Source: Chaunax sp. Z400 (taxonomy: Eukaryota > Chordata > Actinopteri > Lophiiformes > Chaunacidae). Taken from it: DNA of 64,000 bases. The notes below the pieces were generated by a model that saw only the letters and a program-made list of their open reading frames with translations, was not told the origin of the DNA and did not search any database. Below are positions 44,713 through 59,662 of this stretch, piece by piece; within the stretch, counting starts at the first letter, position 1, and every line of letters begins with the position of its first letter. The stretch lies in the NCBI GenBank assembly GCA_037577475.1, contig JBAGJB010000179.1, forward strand, positions 248,001 to 312,000, in the 5' to 3' direction. The position numbers were made by a program, and so were the translations under genes.

Positions 44713-47700
44713 ATAGTATGTATAGTATGTACAGTATGTATAGTATGTACAGTATGAATAATATGTATAGTATGTACAGTATGAATAATATGTATAGTAT
44801 CTACATTATGAATAGTATGTGTAGTATATACAGTATGTTTAGTATGAATAGTATGTATAGTATGAATAGTATGTATAGTATGTATAGTATGTACAGTATG
44901 AATAGTATGTATAGTATGAATAGTATGAATAGTATGTACAGTATGAATAGTATGTACAGTATGTACAGTATGAATAGTATGTATAGTATGAATAGTATGT
45001 ATAGTATGTACAGTATGAATAGTATGTACAGTATGAATAGTATGTATAGTATGTACAGTATGAATAGTATGTACAGTATGAATAGTATGTATAGTATGTA
45101 CAGTATGAAGAGTATGTATAGTATGAATAGTATGTATAGTACGAATAGTATGTATATTATGAGTAGTATGTATAGTATGTACAGTATGAATAGTATGTAT
45201 AGTATAAATAGTATGTATAGTATGTACAGTATGTATAGTATGAATAGTATGAATAGTATGTACAGTATGAATAGTATGTATAGTATGTACAGTATGAATA
45301 GTATGTATAGCATGAATAGTATGTATAGTATGTACAGTATGAATAGTATGTACAGTATGAATAGTATGTATAGTATGTACAGTATGAATAGTATGTATAG
45401 TATGTACAGTATGAATAGTATGTATAGTATGTACAGTATGAATAGTATGAATAGTATGTATGGTATGTATAGTACGAATAGTATGTATAGTATGAGTAGT
45501 ATGTATAGTATGTACAGTATGAATAGTATGTATAGTATGTACATTATGAATAGTATGAATAGTATGTACAGTATGAATAGTATGAGTAGTATGTATAGTA
45601 TGTACAGTATGAATAGTATGTATAGTATGTACATTATGAATAGTATGAATAGTATGTACAGTATGAATAGTATGTATAGTATAAATAGTATGTATAGTAT
45701 AAATAGTATGTATAGTATGTATAGTATAAATAGTATGTACAGTATGTATAGTATGTACAGTATGACTAGTATGTGTAGTATGAATAGTATGTATAGTAGG
45801 AATAGTATGTATAGTATGAATAGTATGTATAGTATGTACAGTATGAATAGTATGCATAGTACGTATAGTATGTATAGTAGGAATAGTATGTACAGTATGA
45901 ATAGTATGTATAGTATGTATAGTATGAATAGTATGTACAGTATGAATAGTATGTATAGTATGTATAGTAAAAATAGTATGTATAGTATGAATAGTATGTA
46001 TAGTAGTAGTATGTGTAGTATGTATAGTATGAATAGTATGTATAGAATGAACAGTATGTATAGTATGAATAGTATGTATAGTATGTATAGTATGAATAGT
46101 ATGTACAGTATGAATAGTATGTATAGTATGTATAGTAAAAATAGTATGTATACTATGAATAGTATGTATAGTAGTAGTATGTGTAGTATGTATAGTATGT
46201 ATAGTATGAATAGTATGAATAGTATGTATAGAATGAACAGTATGTATAGTATGAATAGTATGTATAGTATGTACAGTATGAATAGTATGTACAGCATGTA
46301 TGGTATGTATTGTATGTACATTATGTAAAGTATGTATAGTATGAATAGTATGTATGGCATGTATAGTATGAATAGTATGTATGGTATGCATGGTATGCAT
46401 AGTATGTATAGAATTCATATGTATAGTATGAATAGTATGTATAGTATGAATAGTATGTATAGTATGTATAGTATGAATAGTATGTATAGTAGTAGTATGT
46501 GTAGAATGAATAGTATGTATAGTATGTATAGTATGAATAGTATGTATGGTATGCATGGTATGCATAGTATGTATAGAATTTATATGTATAGTATGTATAG
46601 TAAAAATAGTATGTATAGTATGAATAGTATGTATAGTAGTAGTATGTGTAGAATGAATAGTATGTATAATATGTATAGTATGAATAGTATGTATAGTATG
46701 AATAGTAGTAGTATGTATAGAATGAATAGTATGTATAGTATGAATAGTATGTATAGTATGAATAGTATGTACAGTATGAATAGTATTTTATAGTATGAAT
46801 AGTATGTACAGTATGATTAGTATGTACAGTATGAATAGTATGTATAGTATGTACAGTATGAATAGTATGTATAGTATAAATGGTATGTATGGCATGTATA
46901 GTATGAATAGTATATATGGTATGCATGGTATGCATAGTATGTATAGAATTTATATGTATAGTATGAATAGTATGTATAGTATGTAAAGTAAAAAATAGTA
47001 TGTATAGTATGAATAGTATGTATAGTAGTAGTATGTGTGGAAATAATAGTATGTATAGTATGTATAGAATGAATAGTATGTATAGTATAAATAGTATGTT
47101 TAGTAAAAAATATTATGTATATGTATGTAAAGTATGAATAGTATGTATAGTATGTATAGTATGTACAGTATGAATAGTATGTATAGTATAAATAGTATGT
47201 ATAGTATGTAGAGTATGTATAGTATGTATAGTATAAACAGTATGTTTAGTATGAATAGTATGTATAGTATGAATAGTATGTATAGTATGTACAGTATGAA
47301 TAGTATGTATAGTATGAATAGTATGAATAGTATGTATAGTATGTACAGTATGAATAGTATGTATAGAATAAACAGTATGTTTAGTATAAATAGTATGTAC
47401 AGTATGAATAGTATGTATAGTATGAATAGTAGTAGTATGTGTAGAATGAACAGTATGTATAGTATGAATAGTATGTATAGTATAAATAGTATGTATGGCA
47501 TGTATAGTATGAATAGTATGTATAGTAGTAGTATGTGTAGAAATAATAGTATGAATAGTATGTATAGTAGGAATAGTATGTATAGTATGAATAGTATGTA
47601 TAGTATGTACAGTATGAATAGTACGCATAGTATGTATAGTATGTATAGTAGGAATAGTATGTACAGTATGAATAGTATGTATAGTAGGAATAGTATGTAC

Positions 47701-48388
47701 AGTATGAATACTATGTATAGTATGTACAGTATGAATAGTATGTACAGTATGTATAGTATGTACAGTATGAATAGTATGTATAGTATAAATAGTATGTATA
47801 GTATAAATAGTATGTATAGTATGTATAGTATAAATAGTATGTACAGTATATATAGTATGAATAGTATGTACAGTATGTATAGTATGAATAGTATGTATAG
47901 TATGAATAGTATGTATGGTATGCATGGTATGCATAGTATGTATAGAATTTATATGTATAGTATGTATAGTAAAAATAGTATGTATAGTATGAATAGTATG
48001 TATAGTATGAATAGTATGTATAGTATGAATAGTATGTATAATATGTACAGTATGTACAATATGAATAGTATGTATAGTATGTACAGTATGAATAGTATGT
48101 ACAATATGAATAGTATGTATAGTATGTACAGTATGAATAGTATGTATAGTATGAATAGTATGTATAGTATGTATAGTATGTACAGTATGAATAGTATGTA
48201 TAGTATGTACAGTATGAATAGTATGAATAGTATGTATAGTATGTATAGTATGTATAGTATAAATAGTATGTACAGTATGAATAGTATGTATAGTATAAAT
48301 AGTATGTACAGTATGAATAGTATGTATAGTATGAATAGTAGTCGTATGTGTAGAATGAACAGTATGTACAGTATGTATAGTATGAATA
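44713..48388 (+). repeat. 9-bp satellite array 1 (unit 2)
   Basis: Same as 8101-11830 but lacking 54 bp (six 9-bp units) that unit 1 has near 11168-11221. The rest of the unit order is preserved. Confidence 0.95.
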
Positions 48389-48392
48389 CATG

Positions 48393-50981
48393 TAGCTTGA
48401 CCCCTCCCCTGGTCACCTCCCCCGTCTTCGTGTAGAGCTGCACTCCCTCTGGGTCCTGGATGCAGTGGAGGTGGCGACGCTGGGTCATCCAGATCTCCCC
48501 CATCCTGGCGCGGTCAATCAGCGGGACCCCCATGGTGTCCACAGCATTCCAGAAGTGATCCAGCACCTCCTGGATCAGACGGTCGGCTTCTGGCTGCGCC
48601 CTGATCCGCCGCCGGCAGTGAGGAGCCATCTCAGGAATGGTCAGGTGGACGATGGCACCCGTCCCCATCTGGGACTGCTTTGCCCTCTTCAGCCGCTCCA
48701 CATCCTCCCCGTCCCACTCAAAGATGGCAGTGGACAGGCGGGACATGAAGGGGCCGTACAGCAGGTTGGCGTCGGTGGTGACGCCCCTCGCGAAGCGTCG
48801 CAAGAGGTGCCACACATCCAGGCGGACCATCAGCTGGTCCCACTCACCAAACATCAGCCCGACCTAACAACGAATCATCAATCGGTCAGTCGTTTTAAAT
48901 GGCAGCTGCAGTCAGCAGTGTGTCTGTGTGTGAGAGACGCCACGGTACCTTGGGCTGGTGGTTGCGAGTGCAGCAGTCCCGGTCCACGTAGAGCACCTGA
49001 GGGGGTGCCACCCTGGCCTCCCTGTAGCGCCGCATGAGCCCCTGCGCCATGGCTACCAGTCCATCCCCCTCGCAGGCGGTGAGGACGGAGATGAGCACCT
49101 GCCCGTACTCGTTGCCCACGTTGGTCACCCATCCTGCTGTCCCAGCGGCCTTACCGGCCAGTTTCTTGGTCATCTGCATGAGACACAGTGAAGAACATTG
49201 TCACGTCACACACCGATTATACTTTCAAATAGTAAACATTGTCGGACACACTGAGAGCACAATCCATAGAAATGCGTGCATCTTCCTAATCACAGCTCAC
49301 CTTCTTGGTGGAGTCCAGCTTCAAAATGCTGCCAAACACCGAGGTAAGCCTGGCCTTGGTCTCCGGCAGGCGGGCGAGGGCGTCCCGCACGTACACGGAG
49401 AGCAGCCAGGACGCAGAGGGCACTGGTGGCATCTTTGGCAGCTGCTGCAGGTCCTGCTGTTCCGTGACGCCGAGCAACTCCAACACAGAGAGGTAGCGGA
49501 TGACGCGCCCCGCCCACTCTGAGCTGTGCTGGTCCCTCAAGGTTTTTCTGAGGCAAGCCGCACTTTTGCCCAAAGTGCGCTCCCTCAAATGCCCCACCAC
49601 CGCCTTGTCGCAGGACAACCCGAGTGTGTGGTGAAGAGGTCAATCGTGTGCTATGCTGCAGTAAATAATTGAATGAATAAATAAATACACAAGCCTTCTT
49701 ATTTCTGCTTACTTGTAGGTCAGGATGGCAGGAAACTGCATCTGGTGCCCCAGGTCCAGCTGGTCCATGATATCCTGGGACCAGGCAGCAACCTTGCGCT
49801 TACATGACAGGCATTCCAGGTACTCCGTGCCCATGAAGTACCAGCCTGTCATGTCCAGGACCCTCCGCACCGTCTTGTACAGACCAGCCCCTGTGAGTTT
49901 GTGGCCACATCCCTTGCACACAAACCTGCACGCCCACATCCTGTAGGGCGCCCACAGGAAGAAGCGTGTGTGAAAAAAGGGATGGCACGAGGCAGGGGGC
50001 TGCGCGTACAGGGGCCGGTCTCCTGGGGGGGACCACCAGAGATGGAGGTCACTGACGAGGACGGGATGTCCTCCCACACCTCTGGTGAAGAGAGCTCGGC
50101 CCAGCCAGTCCTGCTGCTCCACCGGCAGCGCCTTCCTCCACTTCTTGGGCAGCAGCTGCAACGTTCACATCGCATCCGTCAGTACTATTTTAAGTACTAA
50201 TATCATTTTGCTTATTACTAGAAAATTATATCTCACCTCTGCACCGGTGGAGGTGGGCTGCGCGAGCTGTTTGGGGGGAGGGGGTCCTGAAGGTCCTGGG
50301 CGGGCGACAGGTGCTGCGGCATCCCTGGCAACTGCAAATTTCAGCCAGTCAGTCAGTCAGTCAGTCAGTCAGCCAGCCAGCCAGTTGAACGACTGACAGG
50401 ACATGGCGTACAAAAAACCAAAATGCACTCACGCTGAGAGTCGACCTCCACAGCAGCGGCGACGAGGACGTCGTCCGTCAGGTCACCGGATGCAGCGCCT
50501 GCACAAGAAGTGAATGTAGGACTGTATGACATTTGCACTTTTAACAGGACTCGTGAGACGCCTACACAACAAGGGGAGAGGGTCTTACTGGTCGACGGAC
50601 GTGCTGTGTCCTGGCGGGCAGGCGGAGTAGCCGCTGGAACTCTGGCCGCTGCATCCTGGTTGGTGCGACCGACCAAGTACACCTGCAGCTGCTTCAGCCG
50701 CGACCCGGCCTGTGGCTTCTGGCGCGTCACCCACTGCACGTACCTATGGACAAACAGGGCAAACCGAATGAGTGTTTTCTCCATAGTTGACCTGTGAATT
50801 TTTACAATTGAAAAATGATGACTTCTCAATACTCACGTCCTGCTCTCCCGGTCAGTTGCTTCGTACAGTGAAGCATAGGTCCTGCTGGCGTGCACCCCAA
50901 AACCTACGCAACACTTATCCATGCCCCTCACCGACTCTGCTCCCTCCCGCATCCGCCGCTCCTTCACTGCCACCATGACAG
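48393..50981 (-). pseudogene. DUF6729-like gene copy A (unit 2), truncated
   Basis: Counterpart of 11835-14423. Exons 5' to 3': partial exon 1 50837-50981, then 50589-50743, 50433-50498, 50237-50331, 49713-50155, 49301-49619, 48949-49173, 48393-48863. It shares every copy A marker seen in unit 1 (for example Asn in GVTTDANLLYG, where copy B has His), the missing exon 1 start, the GG acceptor of exon 6 and the satellite-cut exon 8. The A/B gene duplication is therefore older than the 36-kb duplication. Confidence 0.8.
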
Positions 50982-51376
50982 ACCAAAACACACACAAATT
51001 ATAAAAACACACCGCAAAACACACACAAATTATAAAAACACACCGCAAAACACACACAAATTATAAAAACACACCGCAAAACACACACAAATTATAAAAA
51101 CACACCGCAAAACACACACAAATTATAAAAACACACCGCAAAACACACACAAATTATAAAAACACACCGCAAAACACACACAAATTATAAAAACACACCG
51201 CAAAACACACACAAATTATAAAAACACACCGCAAACCACACACAAATTATAAAAACACACCGCAAAACACACACAAATTATAAAAACACACTGCAAAACA
51301 CACACAAATTATAAAAACATACTGCAAAACACACACAAATTATAAAAACACACTGCAAAACACACAAATTATATAA
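50982..51376 (+). repeat. 31-bp minisatellite (unit 2)
   Basis: Same length and variants as 14424-14818. Confidence 0.9.
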
Positions 51377-51477
51377 AGGCAAAGCAAATATACACATACA
51401 AAGAAAAGACACACACAAACAAAAAAGATAAGATAAACACACTGCACACAATTATGTTCTAAAAATAAACAAATCCA

Positions 51478-51604
51478 TCACTTCCCCCCCTCTGCTTCTC
51501 TTTCCTGTCTCTTCCTTCTGTCCTGTTTTCTCTTTTCCTTTCTCTTCATTTTCTGCGCAAGTCTTTGCTCCTTCCTTTTGAATCTTTCTGCTCTCCTCTT
51601 TGCC
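51478..51604 (-). pseudogene. Arg/Lys-rich C-terminal exon fragment (unit 2)
   Basis: Copy of 14920-15046, with the same stop codon. Confidence 0.45.
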
Positions 51605-51646
51605 AACAAGGGGAGAGGGTCTTACTGGTCGACGGACATGCTGTGT
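51604..51646 (-). pseudogene. Exon 2 donor fragment (unit 2)
   Basis: Copy of 15046-15088, joining the basic exon fragment to the 9-bp satellite. Confidence 0.8.
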
Positions 51647-53665
51647 ACAGTATGAATAATATGTATAGTATGTACAGTATGAATAATATGTATAGTATCT
51701 ACAGTATGTTTAGTATGAATAGTATGTATAGTATGAATAGTATGTATAGTATGTACAGTATGAATAGTATGTACAGTATGAATAGTATGTACAGTATGAA
51801 TAGTATGAATAGTATGTACAGTATGAATAGTATGTATAGTATGTACAGTATGAATAGTATGTATAGTATGTACAGTATGAATAGTATGAATAGTATGTAT
51901 AGTATGTATAGTATGTACAGTATGAATAGTATGAATAGTATGAATAGTATGTATAGTATGTACGGTATGAACAGTATGTACAGTATGTACAGTATGAATA
52001 GTATGTACAGTATGTACAGTATGTACAGTATGTACAGTATGAATAGTATGTATAGAATGTATAGTATGTATAGTATGTATAGTATGTACAGTATGAATAG
52101 TATGTATAGTATGTACAGTATGAATAGTATGAATAGTATGTATAGTATGTACAGTATGAATAGTATGTATAGTATGTACAGTATGAATAGTATGTATAGT
52201 ATGTACAGTATGAATAGTATGTATAGTATGTACAGTATGAATAGTATGTATAGTATGTACAGTATGAATAGTATGTATAGTATGTACAGTATGAATAGTA
52301 TGTATAGTATGTACAGTATGAATAGTATGTATAGTATGTACAGTATGAATAGTATGTACAGTATGAATAGTATGTACAGTATGTACAGTATGTACAGTAT
52401 GAACAGTATGTATAGTATGTACAGTATGTATAGTATGTACAGTATGTATAGCATGAATAGTATGTATAGTATGTACAGTATGAATAGTATGTACAGTATG
52501 AATAGTATGTATAGTATGTACAGTATGAATAGTATGTACAGTATGAATAGTATGTACAGTATGTACAGTATGAATAGTATGTACAGTATGTACAGTATGT
52601 ATAGTACGAATAGTATGTATAGTATGAGTAGTATGTATAGTATGTACAGTATGAATAGTATGTACAGTATGAATAGTATGTATAGTATGAATAGTATGTA
52701 TAGTATAAATATTATGTATAGTATAAATAGTATGTATAGTATAAATAGTATGTGTAGTATGTATAGTATAAATAGTATGTACAGTATGTATAGTATGAAT
52801 AGTATGTACAGTATGTATAGTATGAATAGTATGTATAGTATGTACAGTATGAATAGTATGTGTAGTATGTACAGTATGACTAGTATGAATAGTATGTATA
52901 GTATGTACAGTAGGAATAGTATGTATAGTAGGAATAGTATGTATAGTATGAATAGTATGTATAGTACGAATAGTATGTATAGTACGAATAGTATGTACAG
53001 TATGAGTAGTATGTATAGTATGTACAGTATGTATAGTATGTACAGTATGTACATTATGAATAGTATGTATAGTATAAATAGTATGTATAGTATAAATAGT
53101 ATGTGTAGTATAAATAGTATGTGTAGTATGTATAGTATAAGTAGTATGTACAGTATGTATAGTATGAATAGTATGTACAGTATGTACAGTATGTACAGTA
53201 TGAATAGTATGTACAGTATGAATAGTATGTACAGTATGTACAGTATGAATAGTATGTATAGTAGGAATAGTATGTATAGTATGAATAGTATGAATAGTAT
53301 GTACAGTATGAATAGTATGTACAGTATGAATAGTATGTATAGTATGAATAGTATGTATAGTATGTACAGTATGAATAGTATGTACAGTATGAATAGTATG
53401 TACAGTATGAATAGTATTTACAGTATGAATAGTATGTATAGTATGAATAGTATGTATAGTATGTACAGTATGAATAGTATGTATAGTATGTACAGTATGA
53501 ATAGTATGAATAGTATGAATAGTATGTATAGTATGTACAGTATGAACAGTATGAACAGTATGTATAGTATGTACAGTATGAATAGTATGTATTGTATGTA
53601 CAGTATGAATAGTATGTATAGTATGTACAGTATGAATAGTATGTACAGTATGTATAGTATGAATA
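51647..53665 (+). repeat. 9-bp satellite array 2 (unit 2)
   Basis: Same as 15089-17044 but 63 bp (seven units) longer, with several local rearrangements of TAT/TAC/AAT units between about 51740 and 53230. Confidence 0.95.
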
Positions 53666-53669
53666 CATG

Positions 53670-56665
53670 TAGCTTGACCCCTCCCCAGGTCACTTCCCCC
53701 GTCTTCGTGTAGAGCTGCACTCCCTCTGGGTCCTGGATGCAGTGGAGGTGGCGACGCTGGGTCCTCCAGATCTCCCCCATCCTGGCGCGGTCAATCAGCG
53801 GGACCCCCATGGTGTCCACAGCATTCCAGAAGTGATCCAGCACCTCCTGGATCAGACGGTCGGCTTCTGGCTGCGCCCTGATCCGCCGCCGGCAGTGAGG
53901 GGCCATCTCAGGAATGGTCAGGTGGACGATGGCACCCGTCCCCATCTGGGACTGCTTTGCCCTCTTCAGCCGCTCCACATCCTCCCCGTCCCACTCAAAG
54001 ATGGCAGTGGACAGGCGGGACATGAAGGGGCCGTACAGCAGGTGGGCGTCGGTGGTGACGCCCCTCGCGAAGCGTCGCAAGAGGTGCCACACATCCAGGC
54101 GGACCATCAGCTGGTCCCACTCACCAAACATCAGCCCGACCTAACAACGAATCATCAATCGGTCAGTCGTTTTAAATGGCAGCTGCAGTCAGCAGTGTGT
54201 CTGTGTGTGAGAGACGCCACGGTACCTTGGGCTGGTGGTTGCGAGTGCAGCAGTCCCGGTCCACGTAGAGCACCTGAGGGGGTGCCACCCTGGCCTCCCT
54301 GTAGCGCCGCATGAGCCCCTGCGCCATGGCTACCAGTCCATCCCCCTCGCAGGCGGTGAGGACGGAGATGAGCACCTGCCCGTACTCGTTGCCCACGTTG
54401 GTCACCCATCCTGCTGTCCCAGCGGCCTTACCGGCCAGTTTCTTGGTCATCTGCATGAGACACAGTGAAGAACATTGTCACGTCACACACCGATTATACT
54501 TTCAAATAGTAAACATTGTCGGACACACTGAGAGCACAATCCATAGAAATGCGTGCATCTTCCTAATCACAGCTCACCTTCTTGGTGGAGTCCAGCTTCA
54601 AAATGCTGCCAAACACCGAGGTAAGCCTGGCCTTGGTCTCCGGCAGGCGGGCGAGGGCGTCCCGCACGTACACGGAGAGCAGCCAGGACGCAGAGGGCAC
54701 CGGTGGCATCTTTGGCAGCTGCTGCAGGTCCTGCTGTTCCGTGACGCCGAGCAACTCCAACACAGAGAGGTAGCGGATGACGCGCCCCGCCCACTCTGAG
54801 CTGTGCTGCTCCCTCAAGGTTTTTCTGAGGCAAGCCGCACTGTTGCCCAAAGTGCGCTCCCTCAAATGCCCCACCACCGCCTTGTCGCAGGACAACCCGA
54901 GTGTGTGGTGAAGAGGTCAATCGTGTGCTATGCTGCAGTAAATAATTGAATGAATAAATAAATACACAAGCCTTCTTATTTCTGCTTACTTGTAGGTCAG
55001 GATGGCAGGAAACTGCATCTGGTGCCCCAGGTCCAGCTGGTCCATGATATCCTGGGACCAGGCAGCAACCTTGCGCTTACATGACAGGCATTCCAGGTAC
55101 TCCGTGCCCATGAAGTACCAGCCTGTCATGTCCAGGACCCTCCGCACCGTCTTGTACAGACCAGCCCCTGTGAGTTTGTGGCCACATCCCTTGCACACAA
55201 ACCTGCACGCCCACATCCTGTAGGGCGCCCACAGGAAGAAGCGTGTGTGAAAAAAGGGATGGCACGAGGCAGGGGGCTGCGCGTACAGGGGCCGGTCTCC
55301 TGGGGGGGACCACCAGAGATGGAGGTCACTGACGAGGACGGGATGTCCTCCCACACCTCTGGTGAAGAGAGCTCGGCCCAGCCAGTCCTGCTGCTCCACC
55401 GGCAGCGCCTTCCTCCACTTCTTGGGCAGCAGCTGCAACGTTCACATCGCATCCGTCAGTACTATTTTAAGTACTAATATCATTTTGCTTATTACTAGAA
55501 AATTATATCTCACCTCTGCACCGGTGGAGGTGGGCTGCGCGAGCTGTTTGGGGGGAGGGGGTCCTGAAGGTCCTGGGCGGGCGACAGGTGCTGCGGCATC
55601 CCTGGCAACTGCAAATTTCAGCCAGTCAGTCAGTCAGTCAGTCAGTCAGCCAGCCAGCCAGTTGAACGACTGACAGGACATGGCGTACAAAAAACCAAAA
55701 TGCACTCACGCTGAGAGTCGACCTCCACAGCAGCGGCGACGAGGACGTCGTCCGTCAGGTCACCGGATGCAGCGCCTGCACAAGAAGTGAATGTAGGACT
55801 GTATGACATTTGCACTTTTAACAGGACTCGTGAGACGCCTACACAACAAGGGGAGAGGGTCTTACTGGTCGACGGACGTGCTGTGTCCTGGCGGGCAGGC
55901 GGAGTAGCCGCTGGAACTCTGGCCGCTGCATCCTGGTTGGTGCGACCGACCAAGTACACCTGCAGCTGCTTCAGCCGCGACCCGGCCTGTGGCTTCTGGC
56001 GCGTCACCCACTGCACGTACCTATGGACAAACAGGGCAAACCGAATGAGTGTTTTCTCCATAGTTGACCTGTGAATTTTTACAATTGAAAAATGATGACT
56101 TCTCAATACTCACGTCCTGCTCTCCCGGTCAGTTGCTTCGTACAGTGAAGCATAGGTCCTGCTGGCGTGCACCCCAAAACCTACGCAACACTTATCCATG
56201 CCCCTCACCGACTCTGCTCCCTCCCACATCCGCCGCTCCTTCACTGCCACCATGACAGGTGGAAAGAGGGCAGCATAGGAGGTGAGGGCGTTTTTGTTGG
56301 CCTCGAGGCGAGACTGGGAGGTGCCCCCCCTCCCATCCATCTCCCCCTGATGAGAGACGATGATGCTAACTGCATAGCCAACATCGTTGCTCAATAGCCA
56401 TTTCAATGTCTGACCCCTGTACTGTCCAAACTGGAGCTCTGTTTCACTGAGCACCAGTTCAGGGCAGCCTGGGTCACCTCCCGCAGCCTTGACCTTGGTC
56501 ACTGCCTCCTCCCTCACCCTCTCAGGCAGCTTCACCTCGAACGACCTCACAGTGTCTCGGCCACCCTTCTGGGAGGCTTTGACGACGTGTGTCGCCGCGG
56601 CAGAAGGCTGCAAGATCAGGTGGGAGGAGGAAGGCAGGTACCGAAAGGCCGGAGTGGAATCCATT
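53670..56665 (-). CDS. DUF6729-like gene copy B (unit 2), 3' end cut by satellite
   Basis: Counterpart of 17049-20044. Predicted exons: 56114-56665 (ATG at 56664), 55866-56020, 55710-55775, 55514-55608, 54990-55432, 54578-54896, 54226-54450, 53670-54140. Within the frames compared, the protein equals the unit 1 copy B, including the CxxC...CxxC zinc ribbon and the three Asp-containing motifs. It shares the GG acceptor at exon 6 and the C-terminal run into the 9-bp satellite. The predicted 5' UTR donor is at 58417. It is probably non-functional unless the abnormal acceptor and fused C-terminus are tolerated. Confidence 0.75.
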
Positions 56666-56897
56666 CTACAAATAAGCAGACGACAGGCGCGTTAATTACA
56701 CACTTTAAGCATTACACTCACACATACACAGCATTTATCTTATCAAATGCATTTCACTGTGTCTCTGTGCTCTGTCATTATCCTCTTTTCAAATAAATTC
56801 TAGGATTACATCACCATGTAATGATCCGTCATGGACAGCAAATCAATACATTCACACAGAGAAATGAGATAGAGCTGACCATGACTTACAGTATTAT

Positions 56898-57118
56898 GTG
56901 TGTGTGTGTGTGTGTATATATACACATATATATATACACATACATATATATACACATACATATATATACACATACATATATATACACATACATATATACA
57001 TATATATATACACATACACATATATATACACATACATATACACACACATACATATATACATATATATATACACATACACATATATATACACATACATATA
57101 CACATACATATATATATA
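56898..57118 (+). repeat. TATACACATA-type microsatellite (unit 2)
   Basis: Same as 20277-20515 but 18 bp shorter. Confidence 0.95.
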
Positions 57119-57120
57119 TA

Positions 57121-57811
57121 CAGTACCAGTCAAAAGTTTGGACACACCTTCTCATTCAATGGTTTTTATTTATTTTAATTATTTTCTACATTGTAGATTA
57201 ATACTGAAGACATCGAAACTATGAAAGAACACATATGGAATTATGTAGTAAACAAAAAAGTGTTAAATAAGTCAGAATATGTTTTATATTTTAGATTCTT
57301 CAAAGTAGCCTCCTTTTGCTTTGATGACAGCTTTGCACACTCTTGGCATTCTCTCAGTCAGCTTCATGAGGTCGTCTCCTGGAATGGTTTTGAATTAACA
57401 GGTGTGCCTTGTCAAGAGTCAATTTGTGGAATTACTTGCCTTCTTAATGTGTTTGAGACCATCAGTTGTGTTGTGCAGAGGTAGGGTTAGTACACAGTGG
57501 ATAGCCCTATTTGACTACTGTTGTAATCCATATTATGGCAAGTTCCATTCCAGGAGACGACCTCATGAAGCTGACTGAGAGAATGCCAAGAGTGTGCAAA
57601 GCTGTCATCAAAGCAAAAGGAGGCTACTTTGAAGAATCTAAAATATAAAACATATTCTGACTTATTTAACACTTTTTTGTTTACTACATAATTCCATATG
57701 TGTTCTTTCATAGTTTCGATGTCTTCAGTATTAATCTACAATGTAGAAAATAATTAAAATAAATAAAAACCATTGAATGAGAAGGTGTGTCCAAACTTTT
57801 GACTGGTACTG
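57121..57811 (+). mobile_element. Tc1-like foldback element (unit 2)
   Basis: Copy of 20518-21208 with the same TA flanks, so it inserted before the duplication. Confidence 0.9.
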
Positions 57812-58417
57812 TACATATATATATTGTTCATAACTGACTGACTAAGTAATTTCCATTGGAATATTATGCAAAGGCAAGGACACATTTTGTATTGTTCACT
57901 TATACTACTGTATTTTGGATACTGCACAGAGGTGTGGGTTAACACATGAAGGTTTAGTATTTGTCATGTAGAAGTGTTACAGAAAAGAGCAATAACAATT
58001 ATAAACAAAGTGAATATCAAAGAGCATACCAGCAGGCTGTTTATAAATTGCTAGAAATAGGTTGACCTGAAGGAAATTTAATTTCAAAAGTCCGTACACG
58101 CGTAAAACATGAAAGCAGATGTGTATTTTTAAAAAGTACTGTCTGTTCATGAGCGCAAATCCCGCTCTTCAAGCAGTGCATGCAAATGAATGACTGCACA
58201 CCGGCATATCGGCCGCTTCAAATATTAAAAGTTCAAATGTTATTTGGTAAATTGGTTCAAATATGATTTGTTAAACTGATACTGTAATGCGCTAGGTAGC
58301 TAGCTAGGTAACCGTGTCATTACTATTACTGGCTCCGTACTCCGTACTTTCATTTGCCTCGTAGCAAGTACAACACAGCCGACAGACACATTGAATGAGA
58401 CACAGAACAGTACTTAC

Positions 58418-59043
58418 ATAACTCGACGACAGAAATGTCTGCGAAAAAGTTGTGGAAATAAAAGTCCTTCTCTCTCAAGCAAGCGCAGCTGAGACCACTG
58501 AGGAGAAACGGCTTCAATCAGGTTCAAATTCAAAGCTGAGTTGGGGGGGCGGGGGCCCGGAAAGCCAGCCAATCAGAAGTCGTCGGAGCAAGTTAGGCCA
58601 TCCAGTCAGAGACAGCGTGTGTTAGGGCAGCCAATCCAGTCAGGGAGCTCGATTACATTGATCTTTGTGGAACGCTACAAGGGGGCTGGGCTTAGAAGTT
58701 AGGGAGAGTCAGAGAACATCGAGACACGGGCGGGGCGGGGCGGGAATCTTCACTGTCCGCCCCGGCGGCCGCCGGCCGCGCGACGGCGGCGGATCCGGCG
58801 TCGCTCCGACGGTACACCACTTTGTAGAAACGTCCGTCCCGTCCCGCGACGGCGAGGCGCCTTCTCCGTCTCGAACGGGACGCCCGGCCTCGAAAGCGGA
58901 ACGCACCTGGCTTCTGCGCATCGGAAATGACCCCGCCGGAGCTCTGGAGTCGCCGGAGAGGCGTACCGGGATATGCAAAGTAGCCACGTGCTCTCGTTGT
59001 GCTCCCCTCCCTCACACCGCCGGCCGCAGGATGGATGAAGAAC
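58418..59043 (-). promoter_or_regulatory. CpG-island promoter candidate (unit 2)
   Basis: Copy of 21815-22440, with the GTAAGT donor, CCAAT motifs and GC boxes retained. Confidence 0.5.
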
Positions 59044-59144
59044 ACATACATACATACATACATACAGACGAGTGGTCCCAACTCGTCTTATGTGCAAATA
59101 CTTTCTTATTTTCCCTATAATATTATCAACTGTATATATTATTG

Positions 59145-59145
<1 letters not shown>

Positions 59146-59239
<94 letters not shown>
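59146..59239 (+). repeat. (TA)n(GA)n microsatellite (unit 2)
   Basis: Same length as in unit 1, judging from constant flanking offsets. Confidence 0.9.
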
Positions 59240-59241
<2 letters not shown>

Positions 59242-59544
59242 TCTCTACGATATGAGCACTGACCTTGAAAGACTGATTGCCATTACTACCCCTGACATAT
59301 CTGACTGAGAAGAATCAAGTTCCAACATAAAGTTTGGTATGTAGCATAAAGTATAAACTTACTTTACTATACTTACTTTAGTATAAACTTACTAGTGAGA
59401 CGGAAGAACACACGGGTATGTTTAAAAACAAAAGACACTTTAATGGGACTTTCAACAAAGTATAAAACACACTTTAATATATATATATAAAAATAAATAC
59501 ATAAATACACATCAATGCAAAGAAAAAATATAAATAAAGGATAC

Positions 59545-59644
59545 AAAATACACAGATAAATAAATGATAAAAAAATAAACACACCAAACGATATAAAATA
59601 CACAGATAAATAAATGATAAAAAAATAAACACACCAAACGATAT
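59545..59644 (+). repeat. 50-bp tandem duplication (unit 2)
   Basis: Copy of 22942-23041. Confidence 0.9.
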
Positions 59645-59662
59645 AAATGATAATAACTTTCA

